Part shown: piece after piece, positions 1 through 8,069 of the stretch
How the letters are laid out: the number at the start of each line of letters is the position of its first letter
Numbering within the stretch: the first letter of the stretch is position 1
Assembly: GCA_046160865.1 (NCBI GenBank)
Contig: JBJXHG010000003.1
Span: 1 to 55,073, forward strand
Origin: JBJXHG01 sp046160865
GTDB lineage: Bacteria > Planctomycetota > UBA1135 > GCA-002686595
Length of the DNA: 55,073 nt
Reading direction: 5' to 3'
Made by a program: the position numbers and the translations under genes
The notes under the pieces: model-generated
Told to the model about the DNA's origin: nothing
What the model saw: the letters and a program-made list of their open reading frames with translations, nothing else
Databases searched by the model: none

Positions 1-90
1 GGAAGGTCAGCGAGGATCGATTGCGATCCAACAACGCCGCTCTGAGCGAGTTGGCGCAACAGCAGCAGGGCGTGGTGAGAAATGCGGGCG
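1..90 (+). repeat. R1 interspersed palindrome, copy A (right half; cut by window start)
   Basis: The first 90 bases match the right half of the R1 repeat, seen complete at 44004-44182 and 54790-54960. Shared landmarks are GATCGATT-CGATCCAAC, GAGTTGGCGCAAC, AGCAGCAGG and the terminal GGTGAGAAATGCGGGCG. The left half lies outside the window. It sits just beyond the terminator of the rpoA-rplQ operon and has no convincing gene of its own. Confidence 0.8.
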
Positions 91-98
91 AGCAAAAG

Positions 99-138
99 CC
101 ACGCGCCACGGCAGCCGATCGGCTGCCGTGGCGCGTGG
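99..138 (-). terminator. Intrinsic terminator of the S10-spc-alpha operon
   Basis: This is a perfect palindrome with 20-base arms (left arm CCACGCGCCACGGCAGCCGA), 20 bases after the rplQ stop. Read on the minus strand, the stem is followed by CTTTTGC, a short T run. Position, perfect pairing and T run fit a Rho-independent terminator closing the ribosomal operon. With no unpaired loop in the perfect palindrome, the central bases must open to form the hairpin. Confidence 0.85.
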
Positions 139-157
139 TTGCGAACCCAGATCTGGC

Positions 158-550
158 TCAGCTTTCCTGCTTGGCCACCGCTTCCTTCGGCGTCCGCTCC
201 ACGAACTCGAGGATCGCGCGCTCGCCGTTGTCGCCGAGCCGCGGCTTCGAGAGCTTGAGGATGCGGCAGTAGCCGCCCGGCCGCTTCGCGAAGCGCGGTC
301 CGAGCGTGGCGAAGAGCTTCTGCACGGAGCGCTTGTCGCACAGCGCTGCGAACACCTGCCGGCGATGGTGCAGCGATTCGACCTTCGACAAGGTCACCAT
401 CTTTTCGACGAACGGCTTCACGACCTTGGCCTTCTGCAAGGTGGTCACCACGCGCTCGTGCTCGATGAGAGAATTGGCCATGTTGCGAGTCATCGCGATG
501 CGGTGACTCGTCGTCCGACCCAGCTTGTTGCCTGCACAACGATGTCGCAT
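158..550 (-). CDS. rplQ: 50S ribosomal protein L17 (bL17)
   Basis: This encodes large-subunit protein bL17, which sits near the peptide exit tunnel. The 130-residue product has the typical family length and the hallmark N-terminus MRHRCAGNKLGRTTSHR, followed by RNMANSLIEHERVVTT and a basic core. I chose the ATG at 550 because it gives this conserved start and has GGAGG upstream; the frame stays open further upstream into rpoA, but that part does not look like L17. It is the last gene of the alpha operon, 26 bases after rpoA, and is followed by a strong terminator. Confidence 0.97.
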   Translation of the reverse strand: MRHRCAGNKLGRTTSHRIAMTRNMANSLIEHERVVTTLQKAKVVKPFVEKMVTLSKVESLHHRRQVFAALCDKRSVQKLFATLGPRFAKRPGGYCRILKLSKPRLGDNGERAILEFVERTPKEAVAKQES

Positions 551-576
551 GGCTTGCCTCCGGTTCCGTTCGTCGT

Positions 577-1566
577 CTAGACCTGCATGCCGAGCGCCAA
601 ACCGCGCTCGGCGAGCTTGTTCTTGATCTCGGCGAGACTCGTCTTGCCGAGGTTCTTGAGGTTCATGACCTCGTTCTCCGACATCCGCACCAGGTCGCGG
701 ACGGTCTGCATGTTGGCGCCGTCGAGACAGTTGCGGGCACGCACCGAGAGCTCCAGCGTCGCGATCGGCGCGGCGAGCACCGAGTCGAGCTCCGTGTTCT
801 CGCGGTTCTTGCGGTTGTACTCCGACACGCCCGGCTCCTCGGCGACCAGGAACTCGTCGCGGCTGTGGTTGTACAGCACGAACGGATTCAGGTGCTTGCG
901 GTAGATCCGCGACGCCTCGACGAGCGCGAGCTCCGGCGTGACGGTGCCGTCGGTCCAGATCTCGAGCACGAGGCGGTCGTAATTCGTCAGCTTGCCGACG
1001 CGCGTGGCTTCGATCGTGTAGCGCACGCGGTGGACCGGCGAAAAGATCGAATCGACCGGGATCGTGCCGAGCGGCTGGTACTCCGACGTGTTCTCGTCGG
1101 CGGGGATGTAGCCCCGGCCCTTCTTCACGACCATCTCGATGCTGATCGCGCGATCCTTCGTCAGCGTGCAGATGTGGAGGTCGGGATTCGCGACGCGCGC
1201 GTCGCCCTCGAGTTGCACGTCCGCGCCCGTGATGGCGCCCTTGCCGGACTTCGCGATGCGGCACGTGAGCTGGTTCTGCCCTTCGTACTGCACGCGCAAG
1301 CGCTTGATGTTGAGGATGATGTCGGTGACGTCCTCGTACACGCCTTCGAGCGATTCGAATTCGTGCGCGGCGCCCTCGATCTTCACGGAGGAGACCGCGG
1401 TCCCTTCGATCGACGACAGCAGCACGCGGCGCAGTCCGTTACCGATCGTGTGACCGAAGCCGCGCTCGAACGGCTCGATGAAGAAACGGCCGTACTGCGA
1501 CGTCAGGGTCTCGAGATCGGGCTGAACCTTGCTGGGCAGCTCGAAATTACGCCAACGGATTCTCAT
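577..1566 (-). CDS. rpoA: DNA-directed RNA polymerase alpha subunit
   Basis: This encodes the alpha subunit, which dimerises to scaffold RNA polymerase assembly and contacts UP elements and activators. It has 329 residues, normal for the family. The N-terminal domain has the dimerisation signature ERGFGHTIGNGLRRVLLSS near residues 34-52. The C-terminal domain is complete, with the helix-hairpin-helix region LSVRARNCLDGANMQTVRDL and NLGKTSLAEIKNKL. It lies between rpsD and rplQ, the classic alpha-operon position, so it is co-transcribed with ribosomal proteins. Confidence 0.98.
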   Translation of the reverse strand: MRIRWRNFELPSKVQPDLETLTSQYGRFFIEPFERGFGHTIGNGLRRVLLSSIEGTAVSSVKIEGAAHEFESLEGVYEDVTDIILNIKRLRVQYEGQNQLTCRIAKSGKGAITGADVQLEGDARVANPDLHICTLTKDRAISIEMVVKKGRGYIPADENTSEYQPLGTIPVDSIFSPVHRVRYTIEATRVGKLTNYDRLVLEIWTDGTVTPELALVEASRIYRKHLNPFVLYNHSRDEFLVAEEPGVSEYNRKNRENTELDSVLAAPIATLELSVRARNCLDGANMQTVRDLVRMSENEVMNLKNLGKTSLAEIKNKLAERGLALGMQV

Positions 1567-1621
1567 GGGGATCTTCTCTTGTACGGCGCTCGGGGCCAGC
1601 GGAAGCGATGGTGCGGCAGGA

Positions 1622-2248
1622 TCACTTCGAGCAGAGCTCGATGATGAGTTGTTCTTGGATCGGGTGCGGGATGTCCTCGCGGCGCGGGATGCCCACGATG
1701 CGCGAGGAGAGTGTGTCGCGCGAGACCTCGAGCCACGCGGGCACGGGCTGTGACTTGTTCACCTCGACGGCGTCCGAAACCATCTTGCGCATCGAATCGT
1801 GTGACGCGGGTGCGATCGTGTCGCCGGGGCGCACCTGGAACGAGGCGATGTCGACCTTGCGGTTGTTGACGGTGAAGTGACCGTGGTTGATGAGCTGGCG
1901 CGCGTGGTTGCGCGAGAGCGCGAAGCCGCTCGCGAGCACGACGTTGTCGAGCCGGCGCTCCAGCAACATCATCAGGTTCTCGCCGGTGTTGCCCTTGAGC
2001 CGCTCCGCCTCGCGGAAGTACAGCTTGAACTGACGCTCGGCGACGCCGTAGATGCGCTTGAGCTTCTGCTTCTCGCGCAGACGTACACCATACTCGGTGA
2101 CCTTCGCGCGCTTCTGTGCGTGAACGCCCGGCGGGTAGTCACGGCGCGACACCGCGCACTTTTCGGTGAAGCAGCGCTGGCCCTTCAGGAAGAGCTTCAT
2201 GCCCTCGCGCCGGCACAGCTTGCACTTGTTCTCCGTATAACGAGACAT
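1622..2248 (-). CDS. rpsD: 30S ribosomal protein S4 (uS4)
   Basis: This is small-subunit protein S4, a primary 16S rRNA binder that nucleates assembly. In enterobacteria it also represses its own operon. The 208-residue product starts MSRYTENKCKLCRREG and keeps four cysteines in the first ~31 residues (C9, C12, C26, C31), the zinc-binding form of S4. The S4 RNA-binding domain follows, with RRLDNVVLASGFALSRNHARQ. It lies between rpsK and rpoA, as in most bacteria. No S4 repressor pseudoknot is evident in the short intergenic gap. Confidence 0.97.
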   Translation of the reverse strand: MSRYTENKCKLCRREGMKLFLKGQRCFTEKCAVSRRDYPPGVHAQKRAKVTEYGVRLREKQKLKRIYGVAERQFKLYFREAERLKGNTGENLMMLLERRLDNVVLASGFALSRNHARQLINHGHFTVNNRKVDIASFQVRPGDTIAPASHDSMRKMVSDAVEVNKSQPVPAWLEVSRDTLSSRIVGIPRREDIPHPIQEQLIIELCSK

Positions 2249-2263
2249 TCAGGATCCTCCGAA

Positions 2264-2710
2264 TCAGACGCGGCGGCGCTTGCGGGCGCGGCAACCATTG
2301 TGGGGCAAGGGCGTCACGTCTTCGATCGACACGACCTTGAGGCCCGAGTTCGCCAAAGCGCGGATCGCGGACTCGCGACCCGAACCGGCGCCCTTGACCT
2401 TCACTTCGACTTCGCGCACGCCTTGGCGCATCGCCACGGACGAGGCTTGCTCGGCGGCGCGTTGCGCGGCGAACGGCGTGCTCTTGCGCGTTCCTTTGAA
2501 GCCGACCGTTCCGGCCGAGCCCGTGCACACGACTTCGCCGCGACCGGTGGTGATCGTCACCAGTGTGTTGTTGAACGTCGCCTTGATGTGGACGACTCCG
2601 CGGGAGTCGACCTTCTTGCCGCGCTTCGTCTTCGCCGGCTTGGCCACCGGCGCGCCGGCGGCTGCGGGCGCCGCAGGTGCTGCGGCGGCGGGAGTCTTCG
2701 TTTCGCTCAT
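2264..2710 (-). CDS. rpsK: 30S ribosomal protein S11 (uS11), with N-terminal extension
   Basis: This is small-subunit protein S11 of the platform near the mRNA exit. It has 148 residues, about 20 more than usual. The core is standard: GVVHIKATFNNTLVTIT, then GTRKSTPFAAQRAAE, and the end PLPHNGCRARKRRRV. The first ~35 residues are a low-complexity tail of Ala, Pro, Lys and Gly, which accounts for the extra length. It lies directly after rpsM (6-base gap) and before rpsD. Confidence 0.97.
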   Translation of the reverse strand: MSETKTPAAAAPAAPAAAGAPVAKPAKTKRGKKVDSRGVVHIKATFNNTLVTITTGRGEVVCTGSAGTVGFKGTRKSTPFAAQRAAEQASSVAMRQGVREVEVKVKGAGSGRESAIRALANSGLKVVSIEDVTPLPHNGCRARKRRRV

Positions 2711-2716
2711 GGATTC

Positions 2717-3100
2717 CTACTTCATCCCCTTCACGGACTTCTTGCCGGCGACGGTCTTGCGCGGTCCCTTGCGTGTGCGCGCGTTCGTGCGCGTGCGTTG
2801 GCCCCGCACGGGCAGACCGCGGCGATGCCGCGCGCCGCGATAGCAACCGATGTCGCGCAGGCGGCCGATCGATGCGGCGACTTGGCGGCGCAACTGGCCT
2901 TCGACGGCGTACTCCTTTTGGATGTACGTCGCGAGCGTCGTCAGCTGCTCTTCCGTCAGATCGCGGGCTTTCATCCCGCCATCGAGGTTGAGCGCTTCGC
3001 ACACCCGCTCCGCCGTCGGACGGCCGACGCCGTACACGTACGTGAGCGCGATCTCGAGTCGCTTGTTGTTCGGAATGTCTACACCGATGAGGCGCGGCAT
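2717..3100 (-). CDS. rpsM: 30S ribosomal protein S13 (uS13)
   Basis: This is small-subunit head protein S13, which contacts the P-site tRNA and forms intersubunit bridges. The 127-residue product starts MPRLIGVDIPNNKRLEIALTY. It has the helix-hairpin-helix region and the conserved C-terminal stretch RGLPVRGQRTRTNARTRKGP followed by a basic tail ending VKGMK. It is the first gene of the alpha operon proper, 27 bases after rpmJ. Confidence 0.97.
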   Translation of the reverse strand: MPRLIGVDIPNNKRLEIALTYVYGVGRPTAERVCEALNLDGGMKARDLTEEQLTTLATYIQKEYAVEGQLRRQVAASIGRLRDIGCYRGARHRRGLPVRGQRTRTNARTRKGPRKTVAGKKSVKGMK

Positions 3101-3127
3101 GTTCTCGTTCCTAGTTCCTACCGGAGC

Positions 3128-3244
3128 TCAACCGGCCTGACGTTGCTTGTGACGGGGCTCGGAGCAGATCACCCGAACGACTCCCCGGCGGCGCACGATC
3201 TTGCAGTGGATGCACATGCGCCGGACGCTGCTGCGGACCTTCAT
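3128..3244 (-). CDS. rpmJ: 50S ribosomal protein L36 (bL36)
   Basis: This short gene encodes 38 residues beginning MKVRSSVRRMCIHCKIVRRR and ending CSEPRHKQRQAG. The C-x2-C, a later Cys and His give the zinc-ribbon form of L36. The ATG overlaps the infA stop by four bases (ATGA), indicating translational coupling. Order infA-rpmJ-rpsM is conserved in bacteria. Confidence 0.96.
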   Translation of the reverse strand: MKVRSSVRRMCIHCKIVRRRGVVRVICSEPRHKQRQAG

Positions 3245-3483
3245 TTCGAATCTCTCCTCTGGCGGCGATCGCCGCGACAGATGATGCGCCCCTTCGTCAA
3301 GTCGTAGGGCGACATCTCGACCGTGATTTTGTCCCCGGGCAGGATGCGGATGTAGTGCATGCGCATCTTGCCGCTGACGTGAGCGAGGATCTCGTGACCG
3401 GATTCCAGCTTCGCGCGGAAGCGGGCATTCGGCAGAGCCTCCGTGACCAGGGCTTCCACGGTGATGGGTTCCTCTTTTGCCAT
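3241..3483 (-). CDS. infA: Translation initiation factor IF-1
   Basis: IF-1 occupies the A site of the 30S subunit during initiation. The 80-residue product is an OB-fold protein with the family signature: VEALVTEALPNARFRAKL, then ILAHVSGKMRMHYIRILPGD and the conserved VEMSPYDLTKGRI. I chose the ATG at 3483, which overlaps the adk stop by one base (TGATG). The stop overlaps the rpmJ ATG. Its coupled position between adk and rpmJ suggests one polycistronic message. Confidence 0.97.
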   Translation of the reverse strand: MAKEEPITVEALVTEALPNARFRAKLESGHEILAHVSGKMRMHYIRILPGDKITVEMSPYDLTKGRIICRGDRRQRRDSK

Positions 3484-4139
3484 CAGCCAGCCTTGCCGTT
3501 CACGGCTTGCCGCCGCAACGCCGTGAAGACCTCGTCGGGAGCCCGCTCGCCATCGACCTCGCGCAGCACGCCGCGTGCGCGGTAGTACCCTTCGAGCGGC
3601 AGCGTCTGCTCGCGGTACACCGCGAGGCGCTTGCTCACCGTGGCGGGATCGTCGTCGGTGCGCTGCACGAGCTCGCCGCCGCACTTGTCGCACAGACCCG
3701 CGTTCTTCGGTGGCGCGGTGCGCAAGTGATGGATGTTCCCGCAAGCTTTGCAGGTACGCCGACCCGTCAAGCGATCGACGAGAGCCTTGTCGGCGACCGC
3801 GAGATTGATCACACGCACGTCGTCGGTCGGCTTCAGTCGCTGCGCCAGCGCTTCGGCTTGCGGCATCGTGCGCGGAAAGCCATCGAGCAAGTAGCCGCGC
3901 GCACAGTCGGGTTTCGATACGCGGTCGAACAGCATGTCGAGCACGAGTTCGTCGGGCACGAGCTTGCCGCTGTCCATGTACGACTGTGCGCGTCGTCCGA
4001 GCTCCGTGCTCTTCGCGCGGTGCTCGCGGAAGAGGTCGCCGGTCGAGATGTGCGGCAGCCCGAGCTCGGCCGACAGCCGACTCGCTTGGGTGCCCTTTCC
4101 CGCTCCGGGAGGGCCGAGCAAGATCACGACTTCGGCCAT
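3483..4139 (-). CDS. adk: Adenylate kinase
   Basis: It catalyses ATP + AMP <-> 2 ADP in the cytoplasm. The 218-residue product has the P-loop GPPGAGKGTQ near the N-terminus, the AMP-binding region STGDLFREH, and the conserved GYLLDGFPRTMPQAE. The LID domain (about residues 127-160) carries a four-cysteine zinc site (CKAC ... CDKC), the long zinc-binding form. The ATG at 4139 overlaps the secY stop (TGATG); a GTG one codon upstream is possible. secY-adk-infA is a common order, but the map gene often found between adk and infA is absent. Confidence 0.97.
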   Translation of the reverse strand: MAEVVILLGPPGAGKGTQASRLSAELGLPHISTGDLFREHRAKSTELGRRAQSYMDSGKLVPDELVLDMLFDRVSKPDCARGYLLDGFPRTMPQAEALAQRLKPTDDVRVINLAVADKALVDRLTGRRTCKACGNIHHLRTAPPKNAGLCDKCGGELVQRTDDDPATVSKRLAVYREQTLPLEGYYRARGVLREVDGERAPDEVFTALRRQAVNGKAG

Positions 4140-5455
4140 CACTCAGCGCCCTTCTGATCCGAGCGCGTCCAGGTGGGGCCCGACTGCTTCATGAAGCCGT
4201 CGTAGTTGCGCATCACGAGCTGTGCGTTGAGTCGGTCCACGAGCTCCAGCGCCACACCGACCACGATCAGCACCGACGTGCCGCCCAGGAAGTAGCGCAT
4301 GTCCTGCGGCAGAGCCGTCCCGCTCGTCACGAACGCGGGAGCGATCGCGATCACGGCTAGGAACGCGGCGCCCGCGAGCGTGATGCGCGTCAAGCTGTTC
4401 TGCAGGTACTCGGCCGTTCGCGCGCCGGGTCGAATGCCCGGAATGAACGATCCGTGCTCGCGCAGGTTGTCCGCGATCTCGTGCGGCTGGAACATCAGGC
4501 GGTTCCAGAAAAAGCAGAAGAAGAACACCAGCGCGCAGTACATCGTCACGTGCACGAAGCCGGTCGGCGTACTGAAGATCTCGTTGAGGTCCGAGAGGCC
4601 GACGAGCTGGAACAAGATCGCCGGGACGACGAACACGACCGATGCGAACACGATCGGCATGACGCCGGCCATGTTGATCTTGAGCGGGAGGTAGTGGCGC
4701 TGCCCGCCGTAGACGCGACGGCCGCGCGTCAAGCGTGCGTACTGGATCGGCACGCGCCGCGCACCTTTGTGGATGAACACGACGACGAGGATCGTCACGA
4801 CCCAGATCGCAATCAGGAACAGCAGCGTCTGCCAGAAGTTCTCGTCGCCGATGATCAGCGTCATCGCTTGCGGAATCTGCGCGACGATGCCGGCCATGAT
4901 GATCAGCGACGCGCCGTTCCCGACACCGAACTCGCTGATCAGCTCACCGATCCACATGACGAGCATTGCGCCAGCGAGGAGTGACACGACGACGATCAAC
5001 CCGAGCAGCGCGGGATGCACCCGCATCTTTTCGGTGATCATGCCTGGATTGGCCAGGAACACGCTCGAGTAGATGAAGAGCGCCTGCAAGAGCGCGATCG
5101 GCACCGACGCGAGCCGCGTCCATTGACTGATCTTCTTCTGCCCCGCCGCGCCTTCCTTCTGGATCGCCTCGATCGTCGGCGACACCTTCCCGAGCATCGA
5201 GAAGATGATCGACGCCGAGATGTACGGCATGATCCCGAGCGCGAAGATCGTCGTGTCGCCGATCGCGCCGCCCGAGAACGCGCTCACCAGGCCGAAGATC
5301 GAGCCTTGGTCGCGCCGGCTCATCAAGAACTCGGGGCTCATGCCGGGGATCGGCACGTGGAAGCCCACGCGGTAGCACAAGAGCAGACCGAGGGTGGTCA
5401 GGATCTTCTGCCGCGTTTCCGGGATCTTGAAGAGCTGTAGGAAGGAACTTTGCAC
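4139..5455 (-). CDS. secY: Protein translocase channel subunit SecY
   Basis: SecY is the pore of the Sec translocon in the inner membrane, working with SecE (31404-31862) and SecDF (51202-54216). It has 438 residues and about ten hydrophobic segments. Conserved landmarks are GFHVPIPG in the first segment, GVGNGASLIIMAGI, the loop GARRVPIQYAR and the RPGARTAEYL region near the C-terminus. I chose the GTG at 5455, eight bases after the rplO stop and preceded by AAGG, because the product then begins at the usual point before LFKIPETRQKIL. Confidence 0.96.
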   Translation of the reverse strand: MQSSFLQLFKIPETRQKILTTLGLLLCYRVGFHVPIPGMSPEFLMSRRDQGSIFGLVSAFSGGAIGDTTIFALGIMPYISASIIFSMLGKVSPTIEAIQKEGAAGQKKISQWTRLASVPIALLQALFIYSSVFLANPGMITEKMRVHPALLGLIVVVSLLAGAMLVMWIGELISEFGVGNGASLIIMAGIVAQIPQAMTLIIGDENFWQTLLFLIAIWVVTILVVVFIHKGARRVPIQYARLTRGRRVYGGQRHYLPLKINMAGVMPIVFASVVFVVPAILFQLVGLSDLNEIFSTPTGFVHVTMYCALVFFFCFFWNRLMFQPHEIADNLREHGSFIPGIRPGARTAEYLQNSLTRITLAGAAFLAVIAIAPAFVTSGTALPQDMRYFLGGTSVLIVVGVALELVDRLNAQLVMRNYDGFMKQSGPTWTRSDQKGAE

Positions 5456-5463
5456 GGAAATCC

Positions 5464-5955
5464 TTAGCCTTCGTCCGTCTGCGCACCGGCTTCGACTTCG
5501 CGGCCGCGAGCGTCGAGCTCGACCACCGTTCCGCCGGCAGCCTTGATCTTCTCCGCGGCACTCTTGCTGAACTTGTGAGCGCGCACCGTCAGCTTGTGCT
5601 TGATCTCGCCGTCTCCGAGCACCTTGAAGAAGTCCGTGACTTTGCTGGTCAAGCCGCGCTCGAGCACGGTGTCCAAGTCGACGGTCGCGCCGTCGTCGAA
5701 CGCGTCGAGGATCTCGACGTTGACGATCGTGTAGTCGCGGCGGAACGACGCGTTCGTGAAGCCGCGCTTCGGAACACGCCGGTAGATCGGCATCTGTCCG
5801 CCTTCGTAACCCGGACGTCGGGAAGCGCCCGAGCGCTGGCCCCAACCCTTGTGTCCGCGACCGGCAGTCTTGCCGAGTCCGCTGCCGGGACCGCGCGCGA
5901 TACGCTTGCGCGTCGCGTACTTGGTCCCCTTCTTCGTGACGCTCTTGAGGTCCAT
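5464..5955 (-). CDS. rplO: 50S ribosomal protein L15 (uL15)
   Basis: This late-assembly large-subunit protein has 163 residues. The glycine- and arginine-rich N-terminal half is typical: KRIARGPGSGLGKTAGRGHK, then QRSGASRRPGYEGGQMPIYR. The folded C-terminal half ends in an acidic tail. It is followed by secY after eight bases and preceded directly by rpsE. The rpmD (L30) gene that normally lies between rpsE and rplO is not there; only 28 bases separate the two. Confidence 0.97.
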   Translation of the reverse strand: MDLKSVTKKGTKYATRKRIARGPGSGLGKTAGRGHKGWGQRSGASRRPGYEGGQMPIYRRVPKRGFTNASFRRDYTIVNVEILDAFDDGATVDLDTVLERGLTSKVTDFFKVLGDGEIKHKLTVRAHKFSKSAAEKIKAAGGTVVELDARGREVEAGAQTDEG

Positions 5956-5983
5956 GTGCTTGGGTTCTGGATCTTTCGGGGCC

Positions 5984-6505
5984 TTACGGCGTGTTCAGCG
6001 CGACGCCGCGCAGCTCGGAGACTTGCTCGGGCGTGCGCAAGAGCGCGAGCGCGTTGAGCGTCGCCTTGACCAAGTTCACGGGGTTCGTCGAACCGTACGA
6101 CTTCGTGAGGATGTCGCGGATGCCGGCCTGCTCGACGACCGCGCGCACGGATTGGCACGCGATCAATCCCGTTCCGGGCGCAGCCGGAATCAAGCGCACC
6201 ATCGAGCCGCAGAAACGGCCTTCGACTTCGTGCGGGATCGTGCCCGACGTGGTGAGCGGCACGCGCGTGAGGTGCTTGCGTCCGTCTTTGGCGGCCTTCT
6301 CGATCGCACCGGGAACCTGACGGGCCTTGCCGAAGCCGTAGCCCACGACGCCCGACTTATTGCCGATGATCGAGAGCGCGGAGAACGAAAAGCGCCGTCC
6401 GCCCTTCACGACCGCGGCCGAGCGATTCACCTTGACCAACGTCTCGGTGAGGTTCGGCAGGTCGCTGGCTTCGATGCCGTCGATGTACTGGAGTTTCGTC
6501 TTCAT
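5984..6505 (-). CDS. rpsE: 30S ribosomal protein S5 (uS5)
   Basis: S5 lines the mRNA entry channel and affects decoding fidelity. The 173-residue product has the double-stranded RNA-binding-like N-terminal domain with VVKGGRRFSFSALSIIGNK and VGYGFGKARQVPGAIEKA, and the C-terminal domain with the SVRAVVEQAGIRDILTKSYG region. It lies in the spc operon between rplR and rplO. Confidence 0.97.
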   Translation of the reverse strand: MKTKLQYIDGIEASDLPNLTETLVKVNRSAAVVKGGRRFSFSALSIIGNKSGVVGYGFGKARQVPGAIEKAAKDGRKHLTRVPLTTSGTIPHEVEGRFCGSMVRLIPAAPGTGLIACQSVRAVVEQAGIRDILTKSYGSTNPVNLVKATLNALALLRTPEQVSELRGVALNTP

Positions 6506-6542
6506 GGGATCTGGGGAGCGTCGATCGGGCGCGAGGCGCGGA

Positions 6543-6911
6543 TCAGAACTTCAGGCCCGCGCCGCGCGCGGCTTCGGCGAGCGCCTTGATACGGCCGTGG
6601 AAACGAGCGAAGCCGCGGTCGAACACCACCGCTTCGACGCCGGCTTCCTTGGCGCGCTTGGCGATCTCGGCGCCGATCACCGCGGCGCGCTGCGATTTGG
6701 TCTTGCCCGTGAGATCGGGCTGCAACGCCTTGGCGGTGCTCGTGACGTGCGCGAGCGTTCGACCGGTGCGGTCGTCGATCACTTGCGCGGAGATGTGCTT
6801 CAACGAGCGCGTGACGCACAGTCGCGGCAGCTCGGAATCGCGCTTCAAACGCGCGCGGACGGCCAGGGTGCGCCGCTCGCGGCGCTTCTGTTTGATCAAA
6901 GTGGCTCGCAT
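6543..6911 (-). CDS. rplR: 50S ribosomal protein L18 (uL18)
   Basis: L18 binds 5S rRNA with L5 and helps mount it on the central protuberance. The 122-residue product starts with a basic arm, MRATLIKQKRRERRTLAVRA, then PRLCVTRSLKHISAQVIDD, and ends with VVFDRGFARFHGRIKALAEA ... GLKF. I chose the ATG at 6911 from homology to the family; the frame is open further upstream inside rplF, but that sequence is not L18-like. It follows rplF after eight bases. Confidence 0.96.
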   Translation of the reverse strand: MRATLIKQKRRERRTLAVRARLKRDSELPRLCVTRSLKHISAQVIDDRTGRTLAHVTSTAKALQPDLTGKTKSQRAAVIGAEIAKRAKEAGVEAVVFDRGFARFHGRIKALAEAARGAGLKF

Positions 6912-6919
6912 GGTTGTCG

Positions 6920-7468
6920 CTAGCTCCCGAAGCTCTTGCCGGCCTTGCGGCGGACGACTTCGCCCTCGTAGCGCACGCCCTTGCCCTTGTAGGGCTCCGG
7001 CGGACGGCGCTTGCGGATCGTGGCGGCCATGTTGCCGACGGCCTGCTTGTCCGGGCCCGTGATGACGATGCTCGTCGGTGTCGGCGTCTGCACGACGACG
7101 TCCTTCGGCATCTCGAACGTGACCGGCTTGTTGAAGCCGATGTTGAGTGTGACCTTCTTGCCAGCCGCGGCCGCGTTCCAACCGACGCCTTGGATCTCGA
7201 GACGCTTCTCGAAGCCCTTCGTGACGCCGGCCACCATGTTGTTGAGCAGCGCGCGCGTCATGCCGTGGAACGCGCGGTTCGCGCGCGCCTCACCGCCCTC
7301 GCGCACGCTGACCTGGACGCTCGAACCTTCGACGGCGACGTCGACCTCGGGGCGCAGCACGAGACGCAACTCCCCCTTTGGACCTTTGACCACGACGGTG
7401 CGGTCCGCCGTCTGGGTGACGTTGACTCCGCTCGGGAGCGGAACCGGTTGCTTGCCGATGCGCGACAT
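6920..7468 (-). CDS. rplF: 50S ribosomal protein L6 (uL6)
   Basis: L6 lies near the factor-binding site of the large subunit. The 182-residue product starts MSRIGKQPVPLPSGVNV and has the usual two repeated domains. The C-terminal signature is GPDKQAVGNMAATIRKRRPP followed by PYKGKGVRYEGE, the diagnostic end of bacterial L6. Three bases separate it from rpsH, so translation is probably coupled. Confidence 0.97.
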   Translation of the reverse strand: MSRIGKQPVPLPSGVNVTQTADRTVVVKGPKGELRLVLRPEVDVAVEGSSVQVSVREGGEARANRAFHGMTRALLNNMVAGVTKGFEKRLEIQGVGWNAAAAGKKVTLNIGFNKPVTFEMPKDVVVQTPTPTSIVITGPDKQAVGNMAATIRKRRPPEPYKGKGVRYEGEVVRRKAGKSFGS

Positions 7469-7471
7469 GGC

Positions 7472-7867
7472 TCAGTACACCTCGCAGAGGATCTCGCCGC
7501 CGACGTTGAGCGTGCGCGCCGTTCGATCGGAGACGACGCCCTTCGGCGTAGAGAGAATGTGCATGCCCATACCGCGCAGGACGGGCGTCAACTCGCGCGA
7601 ACCGGAGTACACGCGGCGCCCCGGCTTGCTCACGCGCGTGATCGAGCGGATGACGCGCTCGCCGTCGCCGCCGTACTTCAGCGTCAGCGTGAGCTTGCTC
7701 ACGGGCTTGTCGGCCTCGACCGCGTACTCGCGGATGAAGCCCTCTTCCTTGAGGATTTGCGCGATACCCACGCGCATTTTGGAAGCGGGCATGGTCACGG
7801 TCTTGCGCTTGTTCGTATTGGCGTTGCGCACGCGCGTGAACATGTCGGCGATCGGATCGGTCATCAT
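7472..7867 (-). CDS. rpsH: 30S ribosomal protein S8 (uS8)
   Basis: S8 binds the central domain of 16S rRNA; in E. coli it represses the spc operon. The product (131 residues from the first ATG, or 130 from the next) starts MMTDPIADMFTRVRNAN. It ends with PVLRGMGMHILSTPKGVVSD and the terminal GGEILCEVY. I prefer the first ATG (7867) because GGAGA lies at a good distance from it. It lies between rpsN and rplF. Confidence 0.97.
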   Translation of the reverse strand: MMTDPIADMFTRVRNANTNKRKTVTMPASKMRVGIAQILKEEGFIREYAVEADKPVSKLTLTLKYGGDGERVIRSITRVSKPGRRVYSGSRELTPVLRGMGMHILSTPKGVVSDRTARTLNVGGEILCEVY

Positions 7868-7880
7868 GTGAGCAGGTCTC

Positions 7881-8066
7881 CTACCACGACGCCTTGCGCA
7901 TGCCGGGGATCTCCCCCAAGTGCGCGCGCTCGCGCAGGCAGATGCGGCAGATGCCGAACTTCTTGTACACGGCGCGCTGACGGCCGCACATCGTGCAGCG
8001 CGTATACGCACGCACCTTGAACTTGGGCTTGCGATTGCACTTGGCGATCCATGAAAGCTTGGCCAT
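7881..8066 (-). CDS. rpsN: 30S ribosomal protein S14, zinc-binding form (uS14)
   Basis: S14 is a small-subunit head protein. At 61 residues this is the short type with a zinc ribbon: C-x2-C at TRCTMCGRQ and C-x2-C at GICRICLRE. The end, HLGEIPGMRKASW, is the family terminus. It sits between rplE and rpsH in the spc operon, with 3 bases to the rplE stop side and 13 to rpsH. Confidence 0.97.
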   Translation of the reverse strand: MAKLSWIAKCNRKPKFKVRAYTRCTMCGRQRAVYKKFGICRICLRERAHLGEIPGMRKASW

Positions 8067-8069
8067 GGC

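Noticed and set aside
551..1264. N-terminal extension of the rplQ frame into rpoA
   Set aside because: The upstream part is low-complexity Arg-rich shadow of rpoA; the family N-terminus MRHRCAGNKLGR and GGAGG mark the real start at 550.
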